Assembly: GCF_014203235.1 (NCBI RefSeq)
Contig: NZ_JACHIN010000022.1
Coordinates: 2,735-66,734 of the forward strand
From: Nonomuraea endophytica
Lineage (GTDB): Bacteria > Actinomycetota > Actinomycetes > Streptosporangiales > Streptosporangiaceae
Direction of reading: 5' to 3'
DNA length: 64,000 bases
The notes under the pieces are model-generated. The model worked only from the letters and a program-made list of their open reading frames with translations, searched no databases and had not been told where the DNA came from. Made by a program: the position numbers and the translations under genes. Below, piece after piece: positions 37,882-47,696 of the stretch. Each line of letters begins with the position of its first letter. The first letter of the stretch is position 1.

Positions 37882-38358
37882 ATGGGAGATGACCTTCAGA
37901 GCCGTAGAACGATGATCGCCGGCGTCGGCGCGGGCGGGCTGACGCTCGCGCTGGCGGCCTGCGGCGGTGGCGGCGCCGACACGGCGGCCGCGCCTTCCAG
38001 CGCACCGGCGACCTCGGACTCCGCCGCGCCGTCCAGCGCGCCCGCGACGTCGGGTTCCGCCGCGCCGCCGGCGGGCGGGCTGGCCGCTACGGCCGACGTG
38101 CCGGTCGGCGGTGGGAAGATCTTCGCGTCCGAGAAGATCGTGGTGACGCAGCCGAAGGCCGGCGAGTTCAAGGCCTTCAGCGCGTCCTGTACGCATAGCG
38201 GGTGCACCGTCGGTTCCGTCTCCGACGGGACGATCAATTGCCCGTGCCACGGCAGCAAGTTCGCCATCGCCGACGGCGCGGTGGTCAAGGGGCCGGCGAC
38301 GCAGCCGTTGCCTGCCAAGGACGTCACGGTCGACGGCGATCAGATCAGGCTCGCCTGA
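37882..38358 (+). CDS. Rieske 2Fe-2S TAT lipoprotein (3 of 3)
   Basis: 158 residues. Twin-arginine signal (LQSRRTMIAGVGAGG), lipobox LALAAC at C27, a linker with a duplicated SSAPATS(D/G)SAAP unit, then the Rieske boxes CTHSGC (C103, H105, C108) and CPCHGS (C120, C122, H123). No clear ribosome-binding site precedes ATG 37882. uvrC follows after about 100 bases with its own promoter. Confidence 0.83.
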   Translation: MGDDLQSRRTMIAGVGAGGLTLALAACGGGGADTAAAPSSAPATSDSAAPSSAPATSGSAAPPAGGLAATADVPVGGGKIFASEKIVVTQPKAGEFKAFSASCTHSGCTVGSVSDGTINCPCHGSKFAIADGAVVKGPATQPLPAKDVTVDGDQIRLA

Positions 38359-38432
38359 CAGCGCCGGAGCGGCCCGTCGTGCATTGTGTACGGCGGGCCG
38401 TCCCGTCGTCGCGAACCCCGGGCCGCATGAGG

Positions 38433-38455
38433 TTGTCGGTCGGGCGGGCTAGGCT
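38433..38455 (+). promoter_or_regulatory. PafBC-type DNA-damage promoter of uvrC (leaderless)
   Basis: TTGTCGGTC, eight bases, then TAGGCT fit TTGTCRGTG-N8-TAN3T with one mismatch (C for the last G). The -10 ends seven bases before the GTG start of uvrC, so the transcript probably starts at the initiation codon. Confidence 0.62.
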
Positions 38456-38462
38456 TCTATCC

Positions 38463-40385
38463 GTGCCCAGCCCACTCAGCTTCCGCCCCCGATCCGGCTC
38501 GATCCCCGACTCCCCGGGGGTCTACCGGTTCCGGGACGCGCACCGCCGTGTGATCTACGTGGGCAAGGCCAAGAGCCTGCGCCAGCGGCTCAATTCCTAC
38601 TTCGCGGACTTCGCCGGGCTGCACCCGCGTACCCAGACGATGCTCACCACCGCCGCCGACGTCGACTGGACGGTCGTCAGCACCGAGGTGGAGGCGCTGC
38701 AGCTCGAATACTCCTGGATCAAGGAGTTCGACCCGCGCTTCAACGTCAAGTACCGCGACGACAAGTCCTACCCCTACCTCGCGGTCACCATGGGCGACGA
38801 CTTCCCCCGCGTGCAGGTCATGCGGGGCGCCAAGCGGAAGGGCACCCGCTACTTCGGCCCCTACTCCCACGCCTGGGCCATCCGCGAGACCGTCGACCTG
38901 CTGCTGCGCGTCTTCCCTGTGCGCACCTGCTCGGCCGGGGTGTTCAAGCGGGCGGGCCAGATCGGCCGCCCCTGCCTGCTCGGCTACATCGACAAGTGCT
39001 CGGCGCCGTGCGTCGGCCGGGTCACCCCCGAGCAGCACCGCGAGCTGGCCGAAGACTTCTGCGACTTCATGGCCGGCAACACCACCCGCTGGATCAAGCG
39101 CCTTGAGCAAGACATGCGCCAGGCCGCCGCCGAGCAGGAATACGAGCGGGCCGCGCGCCTGCGCGACGACATCCAGGCGCTGCAGCGGGCGCTGGAGAAG
39201 CAGGCCGTGGTGCTCGGCGACGCCACCGACGCCGACGTGATCGCGCTGGCCGAGGATCCGCTCGAAGCGGCAGTCCAGGTCTTCTACGTGCGTGGCGGGC
39301 GCATTCGCGGGCAGCGGGGGTGGGTGGTCGACAAGGTCGAGGAGACCACGCCGGGCGAGCTGGTCGAGCACTTCCTGCTGCAGATCTACTCCGAAGGCGA
39401 GATCCCGCGTGAGGTGCTGGTCCCCGAGCTGCCGCCGGAGCCGGAGGCGGTCAGCGAGCTGCTGTGTGAGCAGCGCGGCGCCCGGGTCGAGCTGCGCGTG
39501 CCGCAGCGGGGCGACAAGAAGTCGCTGATGGAGACCGTCGAGCGCAACGCCAAGGAGTCGCTGGCCCAGCACAAGATCCGCCGCTCCAGCGACCTGACCA
39601 CCCGCAGCAAGGCGCTGCAGGAGATCGCCGACGCGCTCGACCTCGACCAGGCGCCGCTGCGCATCGAGTGCTACGACGTCTCCCACCTGCAGGGCGAGAA
39701 CGTCGTGGCCTCCATGGTCGTCTTCGAGGACGGCCTGGCCAGAAAGAGCGAATACCGCCGGTTCGCGGTGAAGACCAAGGAAGGTGACGTCGCCTCGATC
39801 TACGAGGTGATCAAGCGGCGGTTCCGCCGCTACCTCGAAGAGCGCTCCAACACCGGCGAGCTGACGCCCGAGGCGGGCGAGGACGAGGAGGGCGTCGCCT
39901 CCGGCCCGATCGACCCCGAGACCGGCAGGCCGCGCAAGTTCGCCTACCCGCCCAACCTCGTCGTGGTCGACGGCGCCGGCCCCCAGGCCGCGGCGGCGCA
40001 ACGGGCACTCGACGAGCTCGGCGTGGACGACGTGGCCGTGTGCGGCCTGGCCAAACGGCTGGAGGAGGTCTGGCTGCCCGCCGACGACCAGCCGGTCATC
40101 CTGCCGCGTTCAAGTGAGGGCCTCTACCTGCTGCAGCGGGTGCGAGACGAGGCACACCGCTTCGCCATCACCTACCATCGAGCCAAGAGGTCCAAGAGCG
40201 TGAAGGAGAGCGCGCTCGACGCGGTGCCCGGCCTCGGCCCGGCGCGCAAGCAGGCGCTGCTCAAGAGGTTCGGCTCGGTCAAGAAGCTCAAGGAAGCCAC
40301 GGTGGCCGAGATCCGCGAGGTCCCCGGCATCGGCGAGGCGACCGCGGAGATGATCGTGTCGAGGCTGAAGGGGGAAGGACAGTGA
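38463..40385 (+). CDS. uvrC: Excinuclease ABC subunit C
   Basis: 640 residues: a GIY-YIG nuclease (SPGVYRFRDAHRRVIYVGKAKSLRQRL), a UVR domain (AEQEYERAARLRDDIQALQ), a C-terminal RNase H-like nuclease (IECYDVSHLQGENVVASMVVF) and tandem HhH motifs (VPGLGPARKQALLKRFGS, VPGIGEATAEMI). An acidic linker of about 30 residues sits inside the second nuclease. It makes both incisions around a UvrAB-marked lesion. GTG 38463; the frame is open upstream only through the Rieske gene. Confidence 0.96.
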   Translation: MPSPLSFRPRSGSIPDSPGVYRFRDAHRRVIYVGKAKSLRQRLNSYFADFAGLHPRTQTMLTTAADVDWTVVSTEVEALQLEYSWIKEFDPRFNVKYRDDKSYPYLAVTMGDDFPRVQVMRGAKRKGTRYFGPYSHAWAIRETVDLLLRVFPVRTCSAGVFKRAGQIGRPCLLGYIDKCSAPCVGRVTPEQHRELAEDFCDFMAGNTTRWIKRLEQDMRQAAAEQEYERAARLRDDIQALQRALEKQAVVLGDATDADVIALAEDPLEAAVQVFYVRGGRIRGQRGWVVDKVEETTPGELVEHFLLQIYSEGEIPREVLVPELPPEPEAVSELLCEQRGARVELRVPQRGDKKSLMETVERNAKESLAQHKIRRSSDLTTRSKALQEIADALDLDQAPLRIECYDVSHLQGENVVASMVVFEDGLARKSEYRRFAVKTKEGDVASIYEVIKRRFRRYLEERSNTGELTPEAGEDEEGVASGPIDPETGRPRKFAYPPNLVVVDGAGPQAAAAQRALDELGVDDVAVCGLAKRLEEVWLPADDQPVILPRSSEGLYLLQRVRDEAHRFAITYHRAKRSKSVKESALDAVPGLGPARKQALLKRFGSVKKLKEATVAEIREVPGIGEATAEMIVSRLKGEGQ

Positions 40386-41251
40386 GCACCACCGAGCCGG
40401 CGTTCGTGATCGTCACCGGCATGTCGGGGGCGGGGCGCAGCACAGCGGCCAAGGCACTGGAAGACCTGGGCTGGTTCGTGATCGACAACCTGCCGCCCGG
40501 GTTGCTGTTCGCCATGGCGGAGGAGGCCGGCAAGGTCAAGCTCGCCGCCGACAAGGTGGCGGCCGTCGTCGACGTGCGCAGCCTGGCCTTCACCACCGAC
40601 CTCAACGCCGCCATCGAGGAGCTCGAAGGCCGCGGCGTCCGGGTCCGGGTGGTGTTCCTGGAGGCCAGCGACGAGGAGCTGGTCCGCCGCTTCGAGAACG
40701 TCCGCCGCCCCCACCCGCTGCAGGGCGAGGGCCGCCTGGTCGACGGCATCGCCCGCGAACGCGGCATCCTGCGCGAGGTGCGGGCCAACGCCGACCTGGT
40801 CATCGACACCTCCGCGCACAACGTGCACGAGCTGCGCAACAAGATCGTCGCCTACTTCGGCGGGGAGGACCGGCCCGGCCTGCGGGTCAACGTGCTCTCC
40901 TTCGGCTTCAAGTACGGCCTGCCCGTCGACGCCGACCTCGTGGTCGACTGCCGGTTCCTGCCCAACCCGCACTGGGTGCCCGACCTGCGTCCGATGAACG
41001 GGCTCGACGCTCCGGTGCGTGAGTATGTGCTCAGCCAGCCGGGTGCCAAGGAGTTCCTCGACGCGTACGAGGAGGTGCTGGGGGTCGTCGCCGCCGGCTA
41101 CGTGCGCGAGGGCAAGAGCTATGCGACGCTGGCGGTGGGCTGCACGGGCGGCAAGCATCGCAGCGTGGCCATGGCCGAGCAGGTCGCCGCCCGGCTGCGC
41201 GACCGCGGGATGGAGATCCAGGTGAGCCACCGGGATGTGGGCCGCGAGTGA
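40382..41251 (+). CDS. rapZ: RapZ-family nucleotide-binding protein
   Basis: 289 residues. P-loop GMSGAGRSTAAKALEDLGW has Arg where the usual Lys is, common in actinobacterial members. Later motifs VIDNLPP, RRPHPL, SFGFKYGLP and VGCTGGKHRSV are all intact. Family proteins control amino-sugar synthesis in other bacteria; the actinobacterial role is unclear. GTG start, overlapping the uvrC stop. Part of the conserved uvrC-rapZ-yvcK-whiA operon. Confidence 0.92.
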   Translation: MSTTEPAFVIVTGMSGAGRSTAAKALEDLGWFVIDNLPPGLLFAMAEEAGKVKLAADKVAAVVDVRSLAFTTDLNAAIEELEGRGVRVRVVFLEASDEELVRRFENVRRPHPLQGEGRLVDGIARERGILREVRANADLVIDTSAHNVHELRNKIVAYFGGEDRPGLRVNVLSFGFKYGLPVDADLVVDCRFLPNPHWVPDLRPMNGLDAPVREYVLSQPGAKEFLDAYEEVLGVVAAGYVREGKSYATLAVGCTGGKHRSVAMAEQVAARLRDRGMEIQVSHRDVGRE

Positions 41252-42384
41252 CTGATGAACTTCCGGGCGCGGGGCACGCTTCCACGGCGGCTTCCGGCGC
41301 CCGTTCGGCGTATCCGCTCGCCGGGTCCGGGTCTTTGGCTGCTTCCGATGTGCTCGGGGTGTTGCTGGGGGATGGGGCGGCGGTGCCGTACCGGATGGAG
41401 GGGCAGATCTCCGTGCCGGCGGCGAGCGGCGGGCGGGGCGGCGGGCCGCGGCGTGACGGGCCGAGGGTGGTGGCGCTGGGCGGCGGGCACGGGCTCTACG
41501 CGTCGCTGTCGGCGCTGCGCGGGGTGACCGGCGAGCTGACCGCGGTGGTGACCGTGGCCGACGACGGCGGGTCCAGCGGGCGGCTGCGGCGTGAGCTGGG
41601 CGTGCTGCCGCCGGGCGACCTGCGGATGGCGCTGGCGGCGCTGTGCGGCGACGACGAGTGGGGCGGCACGTGGAGCGAGGTGGTGCAGCACCGCTTCCGT
41701 TCCGAGGGTGACCTGCACGGGCACGCGGTCGGCAATCTGCTGATCGTGGCGCTGTGGGAGCTGCTCGGCGATCCGGTGGCCGGGCTCGACTGGGTGGGCA
41801 GGCTGCTCAAGGCGCACGGCCGGGTGCTGCCGATGGCTTCGGTGCCGCTGGACATCGTGGCCCGGGTGGAGCTCGACGGGAACATCTCGATCGTGCGCGG
41901 GCAGGTCGCCTGCGCGCTGACGCCGGGGCGGGTTCAGGCCGTCTCGCTGGTGCCCGAGGATCCTCCGGCGCGGCCCGAGGCGATCGCGGCGGTGCGGGAG
42001 GCCGACTGGGTGGTGTTCGGGCCCGGGTCGTGGTTCACCAGTGTGCTGCCGCACCTGATGGTGCCGGAGCTCGCCAGGGCGCTGCACGAGACGCGGGCCC
42101 GCCGCCTGGTCACGCTCAACCTGGCGCCCCAGCCGGGGGAGACGGATGACTTCTCGCCGCAGCAGCACCTGGAGGTGCTCCGGCAGCACGCGCCCGATCT
42201 TTCGGTAGATGTCGTACTCGCCGACACCGGGGTGGTCGACGACCGCGACGCCCTGGAGAAGGCGGTGGCGGCGCTCGGCGGCCGGCTGGTGATGGCCGAG
42301 GTGGCGGCCTCCGACGGTTCGCCCAGGCACGACCCACGCCGACTTGCCTCCGTCCTGGACGAGATTTTCCTCCAGAAGCGCTGA
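41248..42384 (+). CDS. YvcK-type UDP-GlcNAc-binding protein
   Basis: 378 residues. Core starts at VVALGGGHGLYASLSALRG, with TVADDGGSSGRLRRELG, HAVGNLLIVALWELLGD and VFGPGSWFTSVLP. About 70 N-terminal residues, low-complexity Gly/Ala/Ser, precede the core and are unusual. YvcK proteins bind UDP-GlcNAc and influence cell-wall synthesis and morphology. GTG 41248 overlaps the rapZ stop as GTGA. Confidence 0.9.
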   Translation: MTDELPGAGHASTAASGARSAYPLAGSGSLAASDVLGVLLGDGAAVPYRMEGQISVPAASGGRGGGPRRDGPRVVALGGGHGLYASLSALRGVTGELTAVVTVADDGGSSGRLRRELGVLPPGDLRMALAALCGDDEWGGTWSEVVQHRFRSEGDLHGHAVGNLLIVALWELLGDPVAGLDWVGRLLKAHGRVLPMASVPLDIVARVELDGNISIVRGQVACALTPGRVQAVSLVPEDPPARPEAIAAVREADWVVFGPGSWFTSVLPHLMVPELARALHETRARRLVTLNLAPQPGETDDFSPQQHLEVLRQHAPDLSVDVVLADTGVVDDRDALEKAVAALGGRLVMAEVAASDGSPRHDPRRLASVLDEIFLQKR

Positions 42385-42468
42385 TCAAGGCCACCTATCG
42401 GGGGCGGCGGCCCGAAAGGTGCGAGAGACTGCTGTGAGGCCGGTCTGAATGGGGGAGGACTAACGCTT

Positions 42469-43449
42469 ATGGCGATGACAGGTGTGGTCAAGGACGAACT
42501 GAGCCGACTGCCGGTGCTGAAGCCGTGCTGCCGCAAGGCGGAGGTCTCGACGCTGCTGCGGTTCGCCAGCGGCCTGCACCTGGTGGGAGGGCGGATCGTG
42601 ATCGAGGCCGAGCTCGACACCAACGCCACCGCCCGTCGGCTGATCAAGGACATCGGCGAGGTGTTCGGGCACAAGGCGGAGGTGCTGGTGCTCGCGCCGG
42701 CGGGCCTGCGCAAGGGCTCGCGCTACGTCGTGCGCGTCTACCGCGACGGCGAGGCGCTGGCCCGCCAGACCGGGCTGATCGACAACCACGGCCGGCCGGT
42801 GCGCGGCCTGCCGCGTCAGGTGGTGGCGGGGGCCGCCTGCGACGCGGAGGCGGCCTGGCGTGGGGCGTTCCTGGCGCACGGGTCGCTGACCGAGCCGGGG
42901 CGTTCGATGTCCCTGGAGGTCACCTGCCCGGGACCGGAGGCGGCGCTGGCCCTGGTCGGCTCGGCCCGCCGGCTCAAGATCCACGCGAAGGCCCGCGAGG
43001 TGCGCGGCGTCGACCGCGTCGTGGTCCGTGACGGCGACGCGATCAGCGCGCTGCTGACCCGCCTCGGGGCGCACGACAGCGTGCTGGCCTGGGAGGAACG
43101 CCGCATGCGCCGCGAGGTGCGCGCGACCGCCAACCGGCTGGCCAACTTCGACGACGCCAACCTGCGCCGCTCGGCCCGCGCGGCGGTGGCGGCGGGGGCG
43201 CGGGTGCAGCGGGCCCTGGAGATCCTGGGCGACGACGCGCCCGACCACCTGGTGATCGCCGGGCGGCTGCGGGTGGAGCACAAGCAGGCCTCCCTCGAAG
43301 AACTCGGACAGATCGCCGACCCGCCGCTGACCAAGGACGCGATCGCCGGCCGTATCCGCCGGCTGCTGGCCATGGCCGACAAACGCGCCTCCGACCTGGG
43401 CATCCCCAGCACCGAGGCCAACCTCACCTCCGACATGCTCGCCCAGTGA
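42469..43449 (+). CDS. whiA: Sporulation regulator WhiA
   Basis: 326 residues: N-terminal homing-endonuclease-like halves (GVVKDELSRLPVLKPCCRKAEVSTLLRF) and a C-terminal HTH (ASLEELGQIADPPLTKDAIAGRIRRLLAMAD). In Streptomyces WhiA with WhiB activates sporulation division genes. Start ATG 42469, preceded by a GGGGGAGGA-like site; an 84-base gap separates it from yvcK. Confidence 0.94.
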   Translation: MAMTGVVKDELSRLPVLKPCCRKAEVSTLLRFASGLHLVGGRIVIEAELDTNATARRLIKDIGEVFGHKAEVLVLAPAGLRKGSRYVVRVYRDGEALARQTGLIDNHGRPVRGLPRQVVAGAACDAEAAWRGAFLAHGSLTEPGRSMSLEVTCPGPEAALALVGSARRLKIHAKAREVRGVDRVVVRDGDAISALLTRLGAHDSVLAWEERRMRREVRATANRLANFDDANLRRSARAAVAAGARVQRALEILGDDAPDHLVIAGRLRVEHKQASLEELGQIADPPLTKDAIAGRIRRLLAMADKRASDLGIPSTEANLTSDMLAQ

Positions 43450-43506
43450 CCACCCAACTAGTCGTCCTGTTCTAGCTCGTAGCGGTTTCTGTCTGCGTGT
43501 TTGTTG

Positions 43507-43536
43507 CTGTTTCGGGCTGTTTCGGGCTGTTTCGGG
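43507..43536 (+). repeat. 10-bp tandem repeat, three exact copies
   Basis: CTGTTTCGGG occurs three times head to tail between whiA and a convergent gene, in non-coding DNA. Confidence 0.85.
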
Positions 43537-43570
43537 CCTTGTGTCCGTTACGGCTCCCGCCCCGCCACCG

Positions 43571-43647
43571 CGCACGCGCCGACGTGGGCGGGCCTCTGTC
43601 CTGGCCGGTCGTGAGGGCCCACGGGGTTGCTCGCCGTGACGAGCGCC
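43571..43647 (+). repeat. 77-bp inverted repeat, copy A
   Basis: The 77 bases are the exact reverse complement of 57650-57726. The copy lies in the intergenic gap between convergent genes (whiA and a membrane-protein gene). It contains a small internal hairpin (GCTCG...CGAGC). No coding sense is apparent. Confidence 0.9.
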
Positions 43648-43708
43648 ATGCTCACCGGCGGCCGCGGCGACCTTGTCACGCGTGGCGACGGTGCTGATGG
43701 CCGGTGGG

Positions 43709-44374
43709 TTATGGCTGTCGGTCCTGGGGCGGCATGAAGGGGGCGCCGGCCGGGCGGGGCGGCTGGACCGGGTCGAACGCGCCGCGCTTCTCGGGTGGTT
43801 GGACCGGCTCGAACGCTCCGCGCTGCTCCGGCGGCTGGACGGGGTCGAAGGCGCCGCGTTGGTCCGCGGTGCTGTGATCCTCTGGGGCGCTCGTGACGGT
43901 GGCGAGGGTGTTTCCGCGTGTGCGGCGGACCTTGAAGGCGACCAGGGTGAAGGCGAGCAGGGCGGGGATCGTGGTGAGCGTCCAGTAGGGCCAGGAATAC
44001 TGGATCGGCTCCGCGTAGGCCATGGCCGCCTGCTGGAAACCGCCGAGGATGGCGTCCAGGGTGATCAGGCGTTCCTGGGCCGGGGTGGTGGAGACCACGT
44101 AGGCCGTGGGTGCGGAGCCGATGATCAGGCCCAGGGCCATGGCGGCGGCTGCGTACAGGAGGGCCAGGAGCGGGACCAGCCGGCTGCGGGGGCGGCCGGT
44201 GCGCAGGGTGAGGCCCACCACGAGACCGGGTAGCAGGGTCAGGGCGGCGGTCCAGGGCAGGCCGTCGGCCGTCTGCGTGATGACCGGGGGCAGGCGGTCG
44301 CCGAAGAGCTTGGCGCTGGCGATGGCCGTGGCGCTGACGGCCATGGCGAGGAAGCCGAAGATCAGGGCACGCAT
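43709..44374 (-). CDS. Membrane protein with proline-rich repeat tail
   Basis: 221 residues: four membrane segments (ALIFGFLAMAVSATAIASAKL, TAALTLLPGLVVGLTL, LVPLLALLYAAAAMALGLII, YWTLTTIPALLAFTLVAF), then a tail with three copies of RGAF(D/E)PVQPP at a 12-residue spacing. ATG 44374 overlaps the stop of the gene upstream. Function unknown. Confidence 0.72.
   Translation of the reverse strand: MRALIFGFLAMAVSATAIASAKLFGDRLPPVITQTADGLPWTAALTLLPGLVVGLTLRTGRPRSRLVPLLALLYAAAAMALGLIIGSAPTAYVVSTTPAQERLITLDAILGGFQQAAMAYAEPIQYSWPYWTLTTIPALLAFTLVAFKVRRTRGNTLATVTSAPEDHSTADQRGAFDPVQPPEQRGAFEPVQPPEKRGAFDPVQPPRPAGAPFMPPQDRQP
43761..43861 (-). repeat. 36-bp coding tandem repeat
   Basis: Three units encode RGAFDPVQPPEQ-like repeats in the tail of the membrane protein. 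A single further copy (RGAFEPLQPP) occurs in the next gene at about 44430-44460. Confidence 0.8.
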
Positions 44375-45336
44375 CAGGATTCTCCCGGCTCTCGAGGCGG
44401 GGCGAACATGTCGGGGACCGGGCGGCGCGCGGGCGGCTGGAGCGGCTCGAACGCCCCGCGCTCCTCGGCCGGCCGCTGGGTGTGCTCAGGCTTGTCGGCA
44501 CGCCGCTGGGTGTGCTCACGCTCCTCGCCACGCCGCTGGGTGTGCTCACGGTTGTCGGCACGCCGCTGGGCGGGTTCGGGCTCGTCCCCAGGTCGGCGGA
44601 ACGCCTCGGGGTCCGCCACCGCCCGTGCGGCGTCGGCCCACTCGGAGGTCGCCGGGTCCTGCGCGGACTGCGCCGAGAAGGGGTCCGGGGCAGGCTGCGG
44701 GGTGAAGAGGTCCTGGGTGGGCGAGGCGGAGTGCGCGGGCGTGGTCGGCTCTCCCGGATGGGCGGACGTAGCGGTCTGGGCGAGCGTGGCGGGGGTTCCG
44801 GGGTGGTCGGCTTTGGGGGTGGTGGGTGTGGGGGTGGTGGGCGTGGGGGCGGCTGCGACGCGGTCGTGGCGGCGTAGGCGGAGGACGCGGAGGAGCGTGA
44901 GGAGGAAGGCTGGGGTGGCGGCTACTGCGACGCCTTGCCAGAAGGTTGTGGAGGCGCGGAGAAGCTCGGGCAACTCCCCGGCGATGGTCAGGGCGTGGTC
45001 GTCCAGGGACGAGAGCGGAAAGCCCGACTTGACGGAGGTGGCGAGTCCGGAGCCCACCGAGCCGATCGTGCGGGCGCCGAACGCGAACAGGGCGGCCAGG
45101 ACGGGCACGATGAGGCTGCGCGGGCGGGTGAGCCACAGGGTCAGCCAGATGATCACCGCGATGACCAGGCCGAGGACGGTGTGGGCGAAAAGGCGCTGGT
45201 CGCCTGTGAACCACCTCACGTCGTACGGCAGCAGGGCGAAGCCGTAGGCGCCCGCGCTATAGGCGGCCCCGGCGACCAGCATGGCGACGAACCCGGCGAA
45301 CAGCCCTCGTACCAGGCCGGATCGTGGTTGTGACAT
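44374..45336 (-). CDS. Membrane protein with charged repeat tail
   Basis: 320 residues: four membrane segments (the first at GLFAGFVAMLVAGAAYSAGAY), then a cytoplasmic tail of about 160 residues. It is Pro/Thr-rich, with four EHTQRR-type 10-residue repeats and one RGAFEPLQPP copy that matches its downstream partner. Same topology and shared tail motif suggest the two proteins work together. No known family recognised. Confidence 0.72.
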   Translation of the reverse strand: MSQPRSGLVRGLFAGFVAMLVAGAAYSAGAYGFALLPYDVRWFTGDQRLFAHTVLGLVIAVIIWLTLWLTRPRSLIVPVLAALFAFGARTIGSVGSGLATSVKSGFPLSSLDDHALTIAGELPELLRASTTFWQGVAVAATPAFLLTLLRVLRLRRHDRVAAAPTPTTPTPTTPKADHPGTPATLAQTATSAHPGEPTTPAHSASPTQDLFTPQPAPDPFSAQSAQDPATSEWADAARAVADPEAFRRPGDEPEPAQRRADNREHTQRRGEEREHTQRRADKPEHTQRPAEERGAFEPLQPPARRPVPDMFAPPREPGES

Positions 45337-45441
45337 CTCAGCCCCCAGAGAATGTCGCGAATTTACTCCGACGAGTCGGGCACTTTACTTGAATGCCGCA
45401 AAGTGCGCTTCCAGATCTGTCATACACAGGCCGGGGGTTGC

Positions 45442-45457
45442 AGTGGTCTAAACCAAT
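45442..45457. promoter_or_regulatory. DasR-like operator (dre) upstream of gap
   Basis: AGTGGTCTAAACCAAT matches the dre consensus A(C/G)TGGTCTAGACCA(G/C)T at 14 of 16 positions and has the TGGT-N4-ACCA symmetry. It overlaps the -35 region of a -10-like TAGGGT at 45468-45473. DasR is the GlcNAc-6-phosphate-responsive GntR repressor of Streptomyces. Confidence 0.5.
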
Positions 45458-45522
45458 TTGGGTCCGATAGGGTTCGTGATTGAGGTTTCAGCCCGCCATC
45501 ACGTTCGAGGAGATCGGTTCCC

Positions 45523-46523
<1,001 letters not shown>

Positions 46524-46527
<4 letters not shown>

Positions 46528-47696
46528 CCTTCGCAGAGACCGACGTCAGGGGTCGGCGCGTGCTGGTGCGCGCCGACCTCAACGTGCCGCTGGACGGCGA
46601 GACGATCACCGACGACGGGCGCATCCGCGCCTCGGTGCCGACGATCAAGGCCCTGGCCGAGCAGGGCGCCAAGGTCGTCGTCTGCGCCCACCTGGGCCGC
46701 CCCAAGGGCGAGCCCAACCAGAAGTACTCGCTGAAGCCCGTCGCCGCCCGCCTGGGCGAGCTGCTGGGCCGCGAGGTCGCCTTCTCCGGGAAGGTCGTGG
46801 ACGAGGAGCTCGTCGACGGCCTCAAGGACGGCGACGTGGCGCTGCTGGAGAACCTGCGGTTCGAGCCGGGCGAGGAGTCCAAGGACGACGCCGCCCGCCG
46901 CGCCTTCGCGCAGAAGCTGGCGGGCCTGGCCGACCTCTACGTCGGCGACGGCTTCGGCGCCGTGCACCGCAAGCACGCCAGCGTCTACGACGTGCCGGAA
47001 CTGCTGCCGCACGTCATGGGCGGGCTGGTGGCCGCCGAGGTCGAGGTGCTGAAGCGGCTCACCGAGGACCCCGAGCGCCCCTATGTCGTGATCCTGGGCG
47101 GCGCAAAGGTCTCCGACAAGCTCGGCGTCATCGCCAACCTGCTGACGAAGGTCGACCGGCTGCTGATCGGCGGCGGCATGGCGTACACCTTCCTCAAGGC
47201 GCAGGGCTACGAGGTCGGGCAGTCGCTCCTGCAGGAGGACCAGCTCGACCAGGTGCGCGGCTTCCTGTCCGAGGCGATCAAGCGCGGCGTGGAGCTGGTG
47301 CTCCCGGTGGACGTGCTGGCGGCCACGCACTTCGCCGAGGACGCGCCCTACGAGGTCGTGGCGGCCACCGAGATCCCGGCCGACCGCCAGGGGCTCGACA
47401 TCGGCCCGAAGACCCGCGAGCTGTTCGCGACCAAGCTCGCCGACGCGCGCACCGTCTTCTGGAACGGCCCGATGGGCGTCTTCGAGTTCGAGGAATACTC
47501 CGGGGGAACACGGGCGGTGGCCGAGGCGTTGATCCGCTCGCAGGCCTTCACGGTCGTGGGCGGTGGCGACTCCGCCGCGGCGGTGCGCAGGTTGGGCCTG
47601 CCCGAGGACGGCTTCTCCCACATCTCGACCGGTGGTGGCGCTAGCCTCGAGTACCTCGAAGGAAAGACCCTTCCCGGGCTGGAGGCCCTTCAGTGA
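46524..47696 (+). CDS. pgk: Phosphoglycerate kinase
   Basis: 390 residues. VLVRADLNVPLD at the N terminus, HLGRPKG, ILGGAKVSDKLGVI and, at the C-terminal ATP site, WNGPMGVFEFEEYSGGT and VGGGDSAAAV. Makes ATP in glycolysis. GTG 46524 overlaps the gap stop; the stop overlaps tpiA as GTGA. Confidence 0.96.
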
